64,000 nt of DNA from positions 1,499,501 to 1,563,500 of the forward strand of contig NC_015945.1 in the NCBI RefSeq assembly GCF_000224085.1. Reading direction: 5' to 3'. The stretch comes from Allomuricauda ruestringensis DSM 13258. GTDB lineage: Bacteria > Bacteroidota > Bacteroidia > Flavobacteriales > Flavobacteriaceae. This document shows, piece after piece, positions 26,289 through 35,915 of this stretch (the stretch's first letter is position 1; each line of letters begins with the position of its first letter). The translations under genes and the position numbers were made by a program. The notes beneath the pieces are model-generated. The model saw nothing but the letters and a program-made list of their open reading frames with translations. It was not told the origin of the DNA and ran no database searches.

Positions 26289-27752
26289 TTGAATCCACTA
26301 AAAAGGCTTTTTAAACAAACATTTATCTATGGTTTGGCCACGGTATTGCCGCGGGTGCTCTCTTTTCTATTGGTGCCCTTGTACACATCGGTAATGAATC
26401 CCGAAACCTATGGTGAGATTTCAGTAATCTTCTCCTGGTTTGCCATTTTTAATGTGGTGCTCGCATACGGTATGGAAACGGCTTTTTTCCGTTTTTTCAA
26501 TAAGTATTCCGATAAAGAGAACGTGATTTCAACTTCGTTGATTTCATTACTGATATCTTCCTTAATCTTTTTTGTAGTATCACTGATTTTCAAAGAAACT
26601 TTTGCTACACTAATAGATGTTCAGGAGTCCCTAATGCTCTACATCATATTGATTCTGGTTTTGGATGCATTGGCCATTGTTCCATTTGCTTGGTTGAGGG
26701 CAATGGAAAGACCGCTTCGATATTCCATTGTGAAAGTTACTAGCGTGGCAATGAACCTACTCTTGAACATCTTTTTCTTGACCGTATTACCGGAATTGGC
26801 TGAGAAGGGGCCGTCGTTTTGGGCAGAAATCTACAAAGAAAATTTTCAGATCGAATATGTCTTTATCGCTAATGTCATATCCAGCGGCCTTGCCTTTTTA
26901 TGGGTGAGTGGAATCTATTTTGATAGTAAATATAGTTTTGACAAACGCTTGTTGAAGCAAATGCTCAAGTATTCCCTACCTATAATGGTTGCTGGACTTG
27001 CATTTACAGTAAACGAGGTTTTTGATCGTATTCTCTTAGATCGGTTGTTGCCAGAAGACATTGCCAAGGCAGAAATCGGGAAATACTCGGCCTGCTACAA
27101 GTTGGCGGTATTTATGACGCTGTTCGGCACTGCTTTCCGATTAGGGGTGGAACCTTTCTTTTTTAGTCACGCAAACACAGATAACCCAAAGAAAGCCTAC
27201 GCCCAGATCACCAACTATTTTGTGATTATGGGAAGTCTAATCTTCTTGGGCGTGATGGTGTTTATTGACCCTTTGAAAAAATTATTGGTGCGGGATGCCG
27301 CTTTTTGGGAAGCCTTGGACGTGGTCCCGATAATTCTTTTGGGAAGCTTCTGTTTGGGCATCTACCACAACCTGTCCGTTTGGTACAAGGTAACGGACCG
27401 AACCAAGTTCGGAGCCTATATTTCATCCGTAGGAGCGATCATCACTTTAGTGATCAACATTGGGTTTATTCCAAAAATTGGATATATGGCATCCGCTCTG
27501 GCCACTTTGGTCGCTTATGGTAGTATGATGCTCTTGTCCTATTACTTTGGCAAAAAATACTACCCCATACCCTACAACATGCGGAAAATAGCCTTCTACC
27601 TTTCCGTATCAGTCATATTTTCAATACTATCATTCTATGTTTTTAATAGAAATTTAATAGCCGGCAGCATACTACTTTTGTTATTTTTGGGGTTAGTGTA
27701 TAAGATGGAAGGAGATAAATTACGAAGCATATTAATAAGACGTGAAGATTAA
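26289..27752 (+). CDS. Polysaccharide biosynthesis flippase (Wzx/MATE-type)
   Basis: The 487-residue protein begins from TTG 26289 with [33 protein letters not shown], the typical opening of Wzx/RfbX-type flippases in this phylum. It has about 12-14 membrane helices across its full length with few hydrophilic loops. These proteins move undecaprenyl-linked glycan units, or other lipid-linked intermediates such as lipid II, to the outer face of the inner membrane. It overlaps the dut start by 11 bases, so the two genes are linked. The cargo is unknown. Confidence 0.85.
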   Translation: MNPLKRLFKQTFIYGLATVLPRVLSFLLVPLYTSVMNPETYGEISVIFSWFAIFNVVLAYGMETAFFRFFNKYSDKENVISTSLISLLISSLIFFVVSLIFKETFATLIDVQESLMLYIILILVLDALAIVPFAWLRAMERPLRYSIVKVTSVAMNLLLNIFFLTVLPELAEKGPSFWAEIYKENFQIEYVFIANVISSGLAFLWVSGIYFDSKYSFDKRLLKQMLKYSLPIMVAGLAFTVNEVFDRILLDRLLPEDIAKAEIGKYSACYKLAVFMTLFGTAFRLGVEPFFFSHANTDNPKKAYAQITNYFVIMGSLIFLGVMVFIDPLKKLLVRDAAFWEALDVVPIILLGSFCLGIYHNLSVWYKVTDRTKFGAYISSVGAIITLVINIGFIPKIGYMASALATLVAYGSMMLLSYYFGKKYYPIPYNMRKIAFYLSVSVIFSILSFYVFNRNLIAGSILLLLFLGLVYKMEGDKLRSILIRRED

Positions 27753-28176
27753 GATTATAAACAAATCAGGCCACAAGTTGCCGCATTACGAGACACTTGC
27801 TTCGGCAGGTATGGATTTACGAGCAGACATCGATTCACCCATCGTTTTAAAACCTTTGGAAAGGGCCATTGTTCCAACAGGACTTTTTATGGAACTGCCC
27901 GTGGGTTACGAAGCACAAGTGCGACCACGAAGCGGATTGGCAGCTAAAAAAGGAATAACCGTCCTAAATGCACCAGGAACCATTGATGCCGATTACCGTG
28001 GGAATGTAGGGGTAATCTTGGTGAACCTGTCCAATGAGGACTTTACCATAGAAAACGGGGAACGTATCGCCCAAATGGTCATCGCAAAACATGAACGTGC
28101 CCAGTGGGAAGAAGTAGAAACCCTTTCAGACACGGATAGAGGCGAAGGCGGATTTGGAAGTACCGGAACTAATTGA
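27742..28176 (+). CDS. dut: Deoxyuridine triphosphatase (dUTPase)
   Basis: The 144-residue protein shows the trimeric dUTPase motifs in order: [10 protein letters not shown] near residue 21, RPRSGLAAK near residue 62, [18 protein letters not shown] near residue 76, and the C-terminal P-loop-like [10 protein letters not shown]. The enzyme hydrolyses dUTP to dUMP, preventing uracil incorporation into DNA and supplying dTMP synthesis. The start is a GTG at 27742 overlapping the flippase gene end. Length is normal. Confidence 0.96.
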   Translation: MKIKIINKSGHKLPHYETLASAGMDLRADIDSPIVLKPLERAIVPTGLFMELPVGYEAQVRPRSGLAAKKGITVLNAPGTIDADYRGNVGVILVNLSNEDFTIENGERIAQMVIAKHERAQWEEVETLSDTDRGEGGFGSTGTN

Positions 28177-28189
28177 AAGAAGTAAAGTC

Positions 28190-28256
28190 AGGTCGAGCGT
28201 AGTCGAGACCTTTTTTAAATAGAGTATAACCTTAAAAGGATACCCGCCTCCGCGGG
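28190..28256. repeat. Two short palindromes between dut and the nucleotidyltransferase gene
   Basis: GGTCGAGCGTAGTCGAGACC at about 28191-28210 is an imperfect palindrome followed by six T and resembles half of the hairpin repeats at 12040 and 44291. CCCGC (28243-28247) and GCGGG (28252-28256) form a second small hairpin eight bases before the next gene. The first may terminate dut transcription; the second looks like a REP-type element. Confidence 0.4.
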
Positions 28257-28263
28257 CATTTAT

Positions 28264-29280
28264 ATGAAAATAATCGTTCCAATGGCGGGAAGAGGATCCC
28301 GTTTAAGGCCACATACATTAACAGTTCCAAAACCGTTGATCCCCGTTGCGGGCAAACCCATTGTTCACCGATTGGTGAGCGATATCGCCAAAGTACTGGG
28401 GGAACCTATCGAGGAAGTCGCCTTTATTCTGGGCGACCATGCCTTTTTTGGTGATGATGTGGTGGAAAGTTTAATGGAACTGGCTGCCGAATTAGGGGCA
28501 AAAGGGTCAATTTATAGGCAAGACAAACCACTTGGTACAGGTCATGCTATTATGAGTGCCAAAGATTCCTTGAGCGGGCCTGCCGTAATCGCTTATGCCG
28601 ATACATTGATTCGAGCCGACTTCGACTTGGATAAATCTGCCGACAGCGTTATTTGGGTAAAACAAGTTGAGCAACCGGAAGCTTACGGAGTGGTAAAGCT
28701 GAATGGCACCAATGAAATCGTCGAGTTGGTCGAGAAACCTCAAGAGTATGTTTCCGACCTTGCTGTAATCGGTATTTATTACTTTAAGGACGTTGGTGTG
28801 CTAAAAAATGAATTACAGCATGTGTTGGACAACGACATTACCCATGGTGGCGAATACCAAATCAATGATGGCATAAAACGGATGATGAAAAAGGGCATGA
28901 AATTTGTTCCTGGTAAAGTGGATGAATGGATGGACTGTGGCAATAAAAATGTGACTGTAGAAACCAATCAGCGTATGTTGGGCTTTCTGGAAAATGAGGG
29001 CGAAAACATGATTGCCGATTCCGTAAAACAGGAAAATGCGAATATTATAGAACCCTGTTTTATTGGCGAGAACGTAGTGCTTAAAAACACAACGGTCGGA
29101 CCTTTTGTTTCAGTTGGAGCGAATACCGTTTTAGAGAATTCAACCGTAAAAAATAGTTTGATTCAGAGCAATAGTAAAATAAGCAACGCCAATTTGGACA
29201 ATGCAATGATTGGCAACCACGTTGTTTATAACGGTAATTTTGAGACCATTAGTATTGGAGATTATTCCGTTTTGGAATAA
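28264..29280 (+). CDS. Sugar nucleotidyltransferase with left-handed beta-helix tail
   Basis: The 338-residue protein begins with the nucleotidyltransferase signature MAGRGSRLRPHTLTVPKPLIPVAGKP. The metal-binding Asp lies in AYADTLI, and GVVKLNGTNEIVELVEKP is typical of GlmU/RmlA-type enzymes. From about residue 255 the sequence becomes hexapeptide-like (ENVVLKNTTVGPFVSVGANTVLENS). This suggests a GlmU- or GCD1-like sugar-1-phosphate nucleotidyltransferase, making a nucleotide sugar for cell-wall or surface polymers. The acetyltransferase catalytic His of GlmU is not evident. Substrate is unassigned. Confidence 0.85.
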   Translation: MKIIVPMAGRGSRLRPHTLTVPKPLIPVAGKPIVHRLVSDIAKVLGEPIEEVAFILGDHAFFGDDVVESLMELAAELGAKGSIYRQDKPLGTGHAIMSAKDSLSGPAVIAYADTLIRADFDLDKSADSVIWVKQVEQPEAYGVVKLNGTNEIVELVEKPQEYVSDLAVIGIYYFKDVGVLKNELQHVLDNDITHGGEYQINDGIKRMMKKGMKFVPGKVDEWMDCGNKNVTVETNQRMLGFLENEGENMIADSVKQENANIIEPCFIGENVVLKNTTVGPFVSVGANTVLENSTVKNSLIQSNSKISNANLDNAMIGNHVVYNGNFETISIGDYSVLE

Positions 29281-29325
29281 CTTTAGAATAGATTTTTTAG
29301 TTTGATGGGGACTTAGGATGTTAAT

Positions 29326-30246
29326 ATGAAAAAGAAACTTCTTGTTTGCATGGTTTTGGGAGCATCAATAATGATGCATTACAGTACCTATGCCCAAGAA
29401 GAACAGGAAAGTGCCGAAGTCTATTTGGAAGAATATACCGATGAGTTTCAAGAAAACTTTTTTGAAGCCTTAAAGCAAAAAGGTATCCAAAACTACGATA
29501 GGGCCGTGGATTTTTTCCTAAAATGCAAACAACTGGAACCCAACAATAGCGTAGTGGACTATGAATTGGCCAAGGCCTATATGCTAGACAAAAAATATGT
29601 ACAAGCGCAGGATTATGCTATTGAGGCCTTGCTTTCAGAACCGACCGATTATTGGTATTTGGACAATTTGCTCACCATTTTGGACAAGCAGGGGAGCCCT
29701 ATTGAAAACGTAAAACAGCAAATACCTTACGGAAACAATAAACTGAAGCAAAATATGGCCGTCTCATTCTTTAAAATGAAGAAATATGAGGAAGCCTCAA
29801 AAGTGCTTGACGACTTGGAAAGCTCTCCTTTGAAATCAGACTTGAATCGAAAAATAAACGACTCCCTTCAAAAAGGAAAACAGGAACAAATTGCTCCGAT
29901 TGCTCAGAAAGAAGAGGAAATTTTGGATGACCCTGTAGCCCAGTTAAAAGCACAGATGGAAAAACTGATTGTTGCGGCAGACTTTAAGGAGTTATTGAAT
30001 GTTTCGAAAGGAGCATTGGATTCGTATCCATTGCAGCCCTATTTTTATTTTGCTTACGGAACAGCATTGAACAACACGGGAAATCCGAATAAGGGTATAG
30101 AGGTTTTGGAAAGTGGACTCGATTATCTATTGGATGACGAAAATTTAAAGAACAACATTTATAAACAACTTTCCGAAGGATATTCCAAAATTGGAAATAC
30201 CCAAAAGGCAAACGAATTTTTGAACAAGATTAATACAGGATTATAA
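29326..30246 (+). CDS. Periplasmic tetratricopeptide-repeat protein
   Basis: The 306-residue protein starts with a signal peptide (MKKKLLVCMVLGASIMMHYSTYA, residues 1-23). TPR-like helix pairs follow, around residues 40-110 (GIQNYDRAVDFFLKCKQLEPNN) and 215-300 (YFAYGTALNNTGNPNKGIEVLE). A charged, low-complexity segment separates them. TPR proteins of this type are scaffolds. Its stop and the next gene's start overlap by one base (TAATG), so it is translationally coupled to the DUF4292 lipoprotein and the EnvC-like gene that follow. Confidence 0.8.
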   Translation: MKKKLLVCMVLGASIMMHYSTYAQEEQESAEVYLEEYTDEFQENFFEALKQKGIQNYDRAVDFFLKCKQLEPNNSVVDYELAKAYMLDKKYVQAQDYAIEALLSEPTDYWYLDNLLTILDKQGSPIENVKQQIPYGNNKLKQNMAVSFFKMKKYEEASKVLDDLESSPLKSDLNRKINDSLQKGKQEQIAPIAQKEEEILDDPVAQLKAQMEKLIVAADFKELLNVSKGALDSYPLQPYFYFAYGTALNNTGNPNKGIEVLESGLDYLLDDENLKNNIYKQLSEGYSKIGNTQKANEFLNKINTGL

Positions 30247-31025
30247 TGCACCCATACAAAAACATAACTAAAACCGCCGTGCTGATGGTTTTCCTTCTCG
30301 CACTTGGATCCTGCAAAAGCACCAAGTCCATTACGGGAGGAGAAGTGGATTCAAGAATGTCGGCGAGGAATATCATCAATGCCCATTACTCCAATCAGCC
30401 AAAATTTAAAACATTGAGAGGTAGGGTCAAGATTGATTATGCCAATGGAGACGATTCGCAGGGCGTAAATGTGAGCCTCCGTATGGAAAAGGACAAGGTT
30501 ATCTGGATGAGCGCGCCCCTAGGTATGGTCAAAGCCCATATTACCCCGAACAAGGTTTCATTTTATAACAAATTACAAAACGAATATTTTGATGGAGATT
30601 TTAGTTATTTAAGCGATTTGCTCGGAACGGAACTCGACTTTGAAAAAGTTCAGAACCTACTTCTTGGAAATGCGGTCTTGGATTTAAGAAAGGAAAAGTT
30701 CAATTCGGAAGTGTACAATGGCAACTACCAACTAAAGCCAAAAAAGGCACAGGAACTTTTTAAAATTTTGTTCCAACTGGAACCGAAAAACTTTAAAATA
30801 TCCTCTCAAGAAATATCCCAACCAGAAAAAATGAGACAATTGCAAGCAAATTATACCTATCAGAATATTTCTGGAAACGTGTTGCCCAATGAAGTGAAGA
30901 TCGTAGCAGAAGAAGCAGGGGATTTAACCACGATAGATTTGAGCTTTCGCAACTTAGAACTCAATAAACTCATGAATTTCCCCTACAAGGTACCCAAGGG
31001 GTATGATAAAATTACATTAAAGTAA
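30246..31025 (+). CDS. DUF4292 lipoprotein
   Basis: The 259-residue protein has a lipoprotein signal with lipobox ALGSCKSTK near residue 20. The mature part has the DUF4292 pattern: FKTLRGRVKIDY near residue 55, VWMSAPLG-like segment IWMSAPLGMVKAHITPNKVSFYN, and a long beta-rich body. DUF4292 resembles the LolB/LolA-type fold that binds lipids. It is the middle member of a coupled TPR-DUF4292-EnvC set, which recurs in this phylum. A lipoprotein-handling or outer-membrane role is inferred, not shown. Confidence 0.8.
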   Translation: MHPYKNITKTAVLMVFLLALGSCKSTKSITGGEVDSRMSARNIINAHYSNQPKFKTLRGRVKIDYANGDDSQGVNVSLRMEKDKVIWMSAPLGMVKAHITPNKVSFYNKLQNEYFDGDFSYLSDLLGTELDFEKVQNLLLGNAVLDLRKEKFNSEVYNGNYQLKPKKAQELFKILFQLEPKNFKISSQEISQPEKMRQLQANYTYQNISGNVLPNEVKIVAEEAGDLTTIDLSFRNLELNKLMNFPYKVPKGYDKITLK

Positions 31026-31026
31026 T

Positions 31027-32253
31027 ATGAAAGGTAAAATTTCATATTCTATTTACTGTCTGATAGTTATATTTTTTACTTCAGTAGGTTCGCATGCCCA
31101 AACAAGCGAGCAAAAGGTGTTAGAGGCCAAACGGGAGCGATTGCAAAAGGAAATCAAGGAAATCAACAGGTTGCTCTTTGCGGAAAGGAAGGAAAAAGGT
31201 ACTGTTTTGGATCAAATGGAAGCCTTGGACAATAGAATAAACGTCCGTCAAGAACTCATACAGGTCACTAATCAACAGTCGAATTTGCTCAACAGACAAA
31301 TCAATGTCAACATTAGGAACATCAGTAAGCTTAGGGAAGATTTAAAAATATTGAAAGAGGATTATGCCGAGCTCATTCAAAAAACCTACCAGAACAAATC
31401 GCAAAGCAACCGATTAATGTTCCTTTTGTCTGCTGAGAATTTCTATCAGGCATTCAAACGGCTTCAGTATATGCAGCAATATGCAAAGCATCGTAAAAAG
31501 CAAGGAGAGGGAATCGTCAAAAAAACCGAAGAACTCAAAACCCTGAATCAAGACTTAGTGCGTCAACGAAAGGAAAAAGACCAGCTCATAGCCGAAAATC
31601 AAAAAGCAAAGGCCGATTTATCCAAAGAGATTGAGTCCCAAAGAAACCTTTTAACGAGCATTAAACAAAACGAGGCCAAATACACCGCCGCCATAGCCGA
31701 AAAGCAAAAGGAGGCCCGTAAAATTGATCGTGAGATAGAAAGAATGATTAAAAGCGCTATTGCAAGTTCCAATAAAAGTTCAGGGAAATCTACCAGTAGT
31801 GCAACCTTTGCCTTGACGCCCGAAGCTAAATTGCTGGCCGATAATTTCTCTTCCAACAAAGGAAGGCTGATTTGGCCGGTGGAAAAGGGAGTGAAAAGCC
31901 AAGGATATGGGGTGTATGCGGATAAATTGTATCCCGGAATCAAGCACCGAAACAATGGGGTTACCATAACCACCGATGCGGGGAGTAAGGCAAGAGCCAT
32001 TTTTGAGGGTGAGGTGATAGCCATTTTAACTGTGCCCGGTGGAAACAAAGGGGTACAAATAAAACACGGAAACTACATCAGTACATATTACAACCTATCC
32101 AATCTCTATGTTAAAAAAGGGGACAAGGTCGCCGTCAAAGAAGTGCTCGGCGAAATCAATACCAATCGGTTGGACGGCACCACAAAATTGAAGTTTTATC
32201 TTTATAAAGACTCCAATCGCTTGAATCCTGAAGATTGGATCTATCAACTTTAA
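31027..32253 (+). CDS. EnvC-like murein hydrolase activator with degenerate LytM domain
   Basis: The 408-residue protein has a signal peptide (about residues 1-24), a long coiled coil of Lys, Glu and Gln (25-250), a serine-rich linker and a C-terminal LytM/M23-type domain (residues 275-405). The metal-site motifs are altered: HRNNGVTI replaces HxGIDI, NLS replaces HLS, and LKFYLY replaces the HLHFE motif, so zinc ligands are missing. That is the EnvC condition, in which the protein activates amidases at the division site rather than cutting murein itself. The start is one base after the DUF4292 stop. Confidence 0.85.
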   Translation: MKGKISYSIYCLIVIFFTSVGSHAQTSEQKVLEAKRERLQKEIKEINRLLFAERKEKGTVLDQMEALDNRINVRQELIQVTNQQSNLLNRQINVNIRNISKLREDLKILKEDYAELIQKTYQNKSQSNRLMFLLSAENFYQAFKRLQYMQQYAKHRKKQGEGIVKKTEELKTLNQDLVRQRKEKDQLIAENQKAKADLSKEIESQRNLLTSIKQNEAKYTAAIAEKQKEARKIDREIERMIKSAIASSNKSSGKSTSSATFALTPEAKLLADNFSSNKGRLIWPVEKGVKSQGYGVYADKLYPGIKHRNNGVTITTDAGSKARAIFEGEVIAILTVPGGNKGVQIKHGNYISTYYNLSNLYVKKGDKVAVKEVLGEINTNRLDGTTKLKFYLYKDSNRLNPEDWIYQL

Positions 32254-32257
32254 CACT

Positions 32258-33094
32258 ATGAAGAGAATAACAGATTTACAAGGCTCCTTTGAACTGCACA
32301 ATGGGGTCCAGATGCCCTATTTTGGATTGGGGGTATATCAATCCGAAGACGGAAACGAAGTTATTAACGCTGTAAAAACTGCATTGAACCACGGCTACAG
32401 ACATATTGATACCGCCGCCATTTACTACAATGAGGAGGGCGTTGGTACAGGAATCCGCAAAAGCAATGTGGACCGGAAGGACGTTTTTTTAACGAGCAAA
32501 GTCTGGAACACCGACCAAGGTTACGATTCCACCCTAAAAGCTTTTGATGCCAGTTTGGAACGTTTGGGCACGGATTATCTGGACCTGTACTTGGTGCATT
32601 GGCCCAAAGGAGAGCTGTCCAAGGAAACATGGAAGGCCCTTGAAAAATTATATAAGGAAAAACGAGTGAGGGCTATTGGTGTGAGCAACTTTTTGCGGCA
32701 TCATCTGGAAGATTTATTGACCTCTGTGGAGATTGTCCCCATGGTGAATCAAATGGAGTTCCACCCCTATTTGGTACAACAGGATTTAGTGGATTTCTGC
32801 AATAGCAATGGCATTCAATACCAAGCTTGGTCGCCTTTGATGCAGGGAAATATCTTTGATCTGGATATTATGAAGGACCTGACTTTAAAATACAACAAGA
32901 CGATTGCCCAGATTGTTTTGCGATGGGACCTTCAAAAAGGAGTGGTCACCATTCCAAAATCATCCAAAAAAGAGCGTATCGTTGCCAATTCCGACCTTTT
33001 CAATTTTGAACTTTCCGAAGAGGACGTGCAATTGCTTGATGGCTTGGACAAAGGCAAGCGGTTTGGCCCAGACCCCGATAATTTCGATTTCTAA
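32258..33094 (+). CDS. Aldo/keto reductase
   Basis: The 278-residue protein has the family's catalytic tetrad positions: Asp in HIDTAAIY with the Tyr at its end, Lys in LTSKVW, and His in LVHWPKG. The NADPH phosphate-binding region is IPKSSKKERI near the C-terminus. Length is typical of AKR5-like enzymes that reduce aldehydes or ketones in the cytoplasm. It starts five bases after the EnvC-like gene on the same strand and may be carried in the same transcript. Substrate unknown. Confidence 0.92.
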   Translation: MKRITDLQGSFELHNGVQMPYFGLGVYQSEDGNEVINAVKTALNHGYRHIDTAAIYYNEEGVGTGIRKSNVDRKDVFLTSKVWNTDQGYDSTLKAFDASLERLGTDYLDLYLVHWPKGELSKETWKALEKLYKEKRVRAIGVSNFLRHHLEDLLTSVEIVPMVNQMEFHPYLVQQDLVDFCNSNGIQYQAWSPLMQGNIFDLDIMKDLTLKYNKTIAQIVLRWDLQKGVVTIPKSSKKERIVANSDLFNFELSEEDVQLLDGLDKGKRFGPDPDNFDF

Positions 33095-33097
33095 ATC

Positions 33098-33610
33098 CTA
33101 TGAAGTAAACAGCGCTTTAAGTTCCGTGGCATCCGCAGGACTCATTTTGCCAGCAAGTACCAAACTCAGCTGCTTTCGGCGAAGCGCGGCAGCATAGCGT
33201 TCCTTTTCCAAATCCGTTTCAGGCTTCAATGGCGGAACTTCTGTTGGTTTTCCAGTATCATCTACCGCAACAAAGGTATAAATCGCCTCATTGGCCTTGG
33301 TGCGCTCACCAGTAAAGCGGTCTTCTATCCAAACATCGATAAATATCTCCATAGAAGTTTTAAAAGACCTAGAGACTGCCGCCTCCACAGTCACCACACT
33401 ACCTAGCGGAACAGCTCTGTTAAAAGCCACGTGGTTCACCGAAGCGGTCACCGTAATCCTACGGCTGTGTCTACGGGCAGCAATACTGGCTGCTCGGTCC
33501 ATACGGGCCAAGAGTTCCCCACCAAAAAGATTGTTGAGGGGGTTGGTTTCGCTCGGTAACACCAAATCGGTCATTACCGTACGGGATTCACTAGGAGTTT
33601 TAGCGCGCAT
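33098..33610 (-). CDS. Hotdog-fold acyl-CoA thioesterase
   Basis: The 170-residue protein shows the YciA/BACH-type pattern: LPSETNPLNNLFGGELLARMDRAASIAARRHS, where the Asn-Leu-Phe-Gly-Gly run and following Asp mark the active-site helix, then VTVEAAVSRSFKTSMEIFIDVW. It is predicted to cleave acyl-CoA to free acid and CoA in the cytoplasm. Convergent with the aldo/keto reductase, three bases away. The chain-length preference is unknown. Confidence 0.88.
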   Translation of the reverse strand: MRAKTPSESRTVMTDLVLPSETNPLNNLFGGELLARMDRAASIAARRHSRRITVTASVNHVAFNRAVPLGSVVTVEAAVSRSFKTSMEIFIDVWIEDRFTGERTKANEAIYTFVAVDDTGKPTEVPPLKPETDLEKERYAAALRRKQLSLVLAGKMSPADATELKALFTS

Positions 33611-33671
33611 ACCTTTAAATTTTGCGCAAAGATATTGAAGTGTGGAATGGTTTTAAAGGAAAGCGGAACTA

Positions 33672-34616
33672 TTATTTCTCGGAAAGCATCCAAGCATCCC
33701 TTGAATCTTCGACTTTTACCTTTCTCAAAAAGACAAGTGCTTCCTTGGGGTCGTCAAAACTATCGTAGGCCACTTGGTGCAGCCCATATTTGTTCACACC
33801 CAGGTAAAACGCATTATACCCCTTGTCTTTGAGTTGGGTCACTTTCTTGTCGGCGTTTTTCTCCTGGCGAAATGCCCCAGCGATTACGTGGTGCTTGCCC
33901 AATTGTTTTTTGGTCACCTTAATATTTATCGCGGGAAGTTCCAACGGAGCACTTTCAAAAAATGTAGCTTCTTGAATCAAACGGGACACTTCTTGTTGGG
34001 CATCTTGCTGTGCAGCCACTTCCTTTTGCTGAAGGTCACCATAGGTGCGGTATGAAGTAACCCCTAAAGAAACAGCCAATAAAAAGACGGCGGCATACTT
34101 TAACCAAGGCCTAAAAGAAGTTTGCTCCCTTTTTTCTGGGGTGATGATAAACGGAATACGTTCTTCCAATTCTTCCACCTCTTCTTTGATTACCTCACGC
34201 TGAATAGGGGTGGCAGCAAATGTGGACAGACCAAAGGAAGATGTTAAAAAATTGATTTTTTCCTCAGGTTGGAACTGGATGCGTTGCTCTTTGTTGTGCC
34301 AGAGTTTGCCAATCCCAAAAAGCTCAATGCTCTCGCCCTGGACCAATTTATTGTTCCATTCCTGTGCAATATGCTCCACTTCCCGAAGCATTTCCTCATA
34401 CCCCAAATTCTTTTCTTTGGAAATATGGGACACCAACAAACCATCATTCTTGGAAAGCTGGGCGTTAAAGGAAATGGTCTTGCTTGGCGGCACTAAAGTG
34501 TTGGTCTCCAAATCAATTTCTGCGGATTTACCATGGGCCAAAAAAGCCCCGAAACCTGGTACCACAACACAGTTATAATCAAACAACAATTTTTCTATGT
34601 ATGAATCAATCCGCAT
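33672..34616 (-). CDS. HU-CCDC81/SPOR membrane protein
   Basis: I place the start at ATG 34616 (314 residues, MRIDSYIEKLLFDYNCVVVPGFGAFL); the longer frame to 34721 adds a leader that would run into the dprA start. The N-terminal part (1-140) has HU/CCDC81-like repeats, one membrane helix lies near residues 175-195, and the C-terminal part (235-310) is a SPOR domain, KQLGKHHVIAGAFRQEKNADKKV. SPOR domains bind denuded peptidoglycan at division sites. The protein could link the nucleoid side to the septum, an inference from domain order. It diverges from dprA. Confidence 0.82.
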   Translation of the reverse strand: MRIDSYIEKLLFDYNCVVVPGFGAFLAHGKSAEIDLETNTLVPPSKTISFNAQLSKNDGLLVSHISKEKNLGYEEMLREVEHIAQEWNNKLVQGESIELFGIGKLWHNKEQRIQFQPEEKINFLTSSFGLSTFAATPIQREVIKEEVEELEERIPFIITPEKREQTSFRPWLKYAAVFLLAVSLGVTSYRTYGDLQQKEVAAQQDAQQEVSRLIQEATFFESAPLELPAINIKVTKKQLGKHHVIAGAFRQEKNADKKVTQLKDKGYNAFYLGVNKYGLHQVAYDSFDDPKEALVFLRKVKVEDSRDAWMLSEK

Positions 34617-34721
34617 AGCCACAAATATTGCAAAAAAAGAGACAGCACAAAATAAGCCGGATAACTTTTTATTAACATTTGAAAATCTGTATTTTGTGAA
34701 CAACTTTGACACCCAAATCAA

Positions 34722-35828
34722 ATGACTGAACCTGAAATTATTGCGGCTTTACGGCTGCAAAATATTCCCAATATCGGAGATGTTACGGCCAAAAAATTAA
34801 TTGCTCATTGTGGAAGTCCAATAGCCGTTTTTGAGGACAAATTGCACCATCTTTTAAAAATTGATGGCATTGGTAAGATGACTTTGAAAGGTCTTCATGA
34901 CCCCATTCATCTTGAAGAAGCACAAAAGGAGTATGAGTTTTTGTCCAAAGAAGACATCACCATGTTCTATTTTATGGATGATGGTTATCCCACCCGTTTG
35001 AAGCATTGCGTTGATGGTCCCATTTTGTTGTTCCAACGGGGCAATATCAATTTAAAGCATCAAAAAATCGTTAGTGTGGTCGGAACCAGAAACGTGACCA
35101 ACTACGGAACTTCGTTTTGCAATCAATTTATTGAGGAGATAGCCCCTTTAAACCCAATTATTGTTAGTGGATTGGCCTACGGCGTGGACATTGCCATTCA
35201 AAAAGCAGCAATGGATCATGGATTGCAGACTATTGCCTGCATGGCGCACGGACTCAATCAAATTTATCCCAAAGTGCACTCAAAATACAAATCCAAGATA
35301 GAAGCGAATGGTGGTTTTATATCCGAGTTCTGGAGTACGAGCCAACCCAACCGTGAGAATTTTCTAAAACGTAACCGAATTATTGCCGGAATCAGCGAAG
35401 CAACCATTGTAATCGAGTCAGCTGAGAAAGGAGGCAGTTTGGTCACGGCGGATTTGGCCCATGGCTATCATAGAGAAGTGTTTGCTGTTCCCGGAAGGGC
35501 CACAGATAAATGGAGCAAAGGCTGTAACGATCTCATCAAATTCCAAAAGGCCCATTTGTTGACTTCAGCAGCGGAGCTCGTGTATCTTTTAGGGTGGGAA
35601 ATTGAGGAGAAAAAGCAGAAAAAAACGGTACAAAAACAACTATTTATCGAGCTGGACGAAACAGAACAGTCAATCTACTCTTACTTGCAGATGAACGGCA
35701 AGCAATTGCTGGACACCGTTGCTTTGGAGTGCAATCTGCCCATTTTTAAAGTTTCGTCCACACTTTTAAATATGGAAATGAAAGGTGTAATCCGACCATT
35801 GCCCGGTAAAATGTTCGAGGCGATATAA
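34722..35828 (+). CDS. dprA: DNA processing protein A (recombination mediator in transformation)
   Basis: The 368-residue protein contains an N-terminal helix-hairpin-helix-like region (IPNIGDVTAKKLI near residue 15), the Rossmann core with VGTRNVTNYG near residue 125, SGLAYGVDIAIQKAAM, and ENFLKRNRIIAGIS, then EKGGSLVTADLA. The C-terminal winged-helix-like tail has YLQMNGKQLLDTVA. These are the DprA hallmarks; it loads RecA onto incoming single strands. The 105-base spacer from 34617 to 34721 separates it from the HU/SPOR gene. No com genes are in the window. Confidence 0.95.
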   Translation: MTEPEIIAALRLQNIPNIGDVTAKKLIAHCGSPIAVFEDKLHHLLKIDGIGKMTLKGLHDPIHLEEAQKEYEFLSKEDITMFYFMDDGYPTRLKHCVDGPILLFQRGNINLKHQKIVSVVGTRNVTNYGTSFCNQFIEEIAPLNPIIVSGLAYGVDIAIQKAAMDHGLQTIACMAHGLNQIYPKVHSKYKSKIEANGGFISEFWSTSQPNRENFLKRNRIIAGISEATIVIESAEKGGSLVTADLAHGYHREVFAVPGRATDKWSKGCNDLIKFQKAHLLTSAAELVYLLGWEIEEKKQKKTVQKQLFIELDETEQSIYSYLQMNGKQLLDTVALECNLPIFKVSSTLLNMEMKGVIRPLPGKMFEAI

Positions 35829-35915
35829 TAAATCAATATGGGAAATCTCGAAAAACAATCATTCCGATTAGATTTTTCAGTCACAAGCTCCTTTACAGAA
35901 ATAGCAATAAATGTA

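Noticed and set aside
34617..34721. Longer start for the HU/SPOR gene
   Set aside because: It would reach the dprA start and leave no promoter for either gene; MRIDSYIEKLL at 34616 is the usual beginning.
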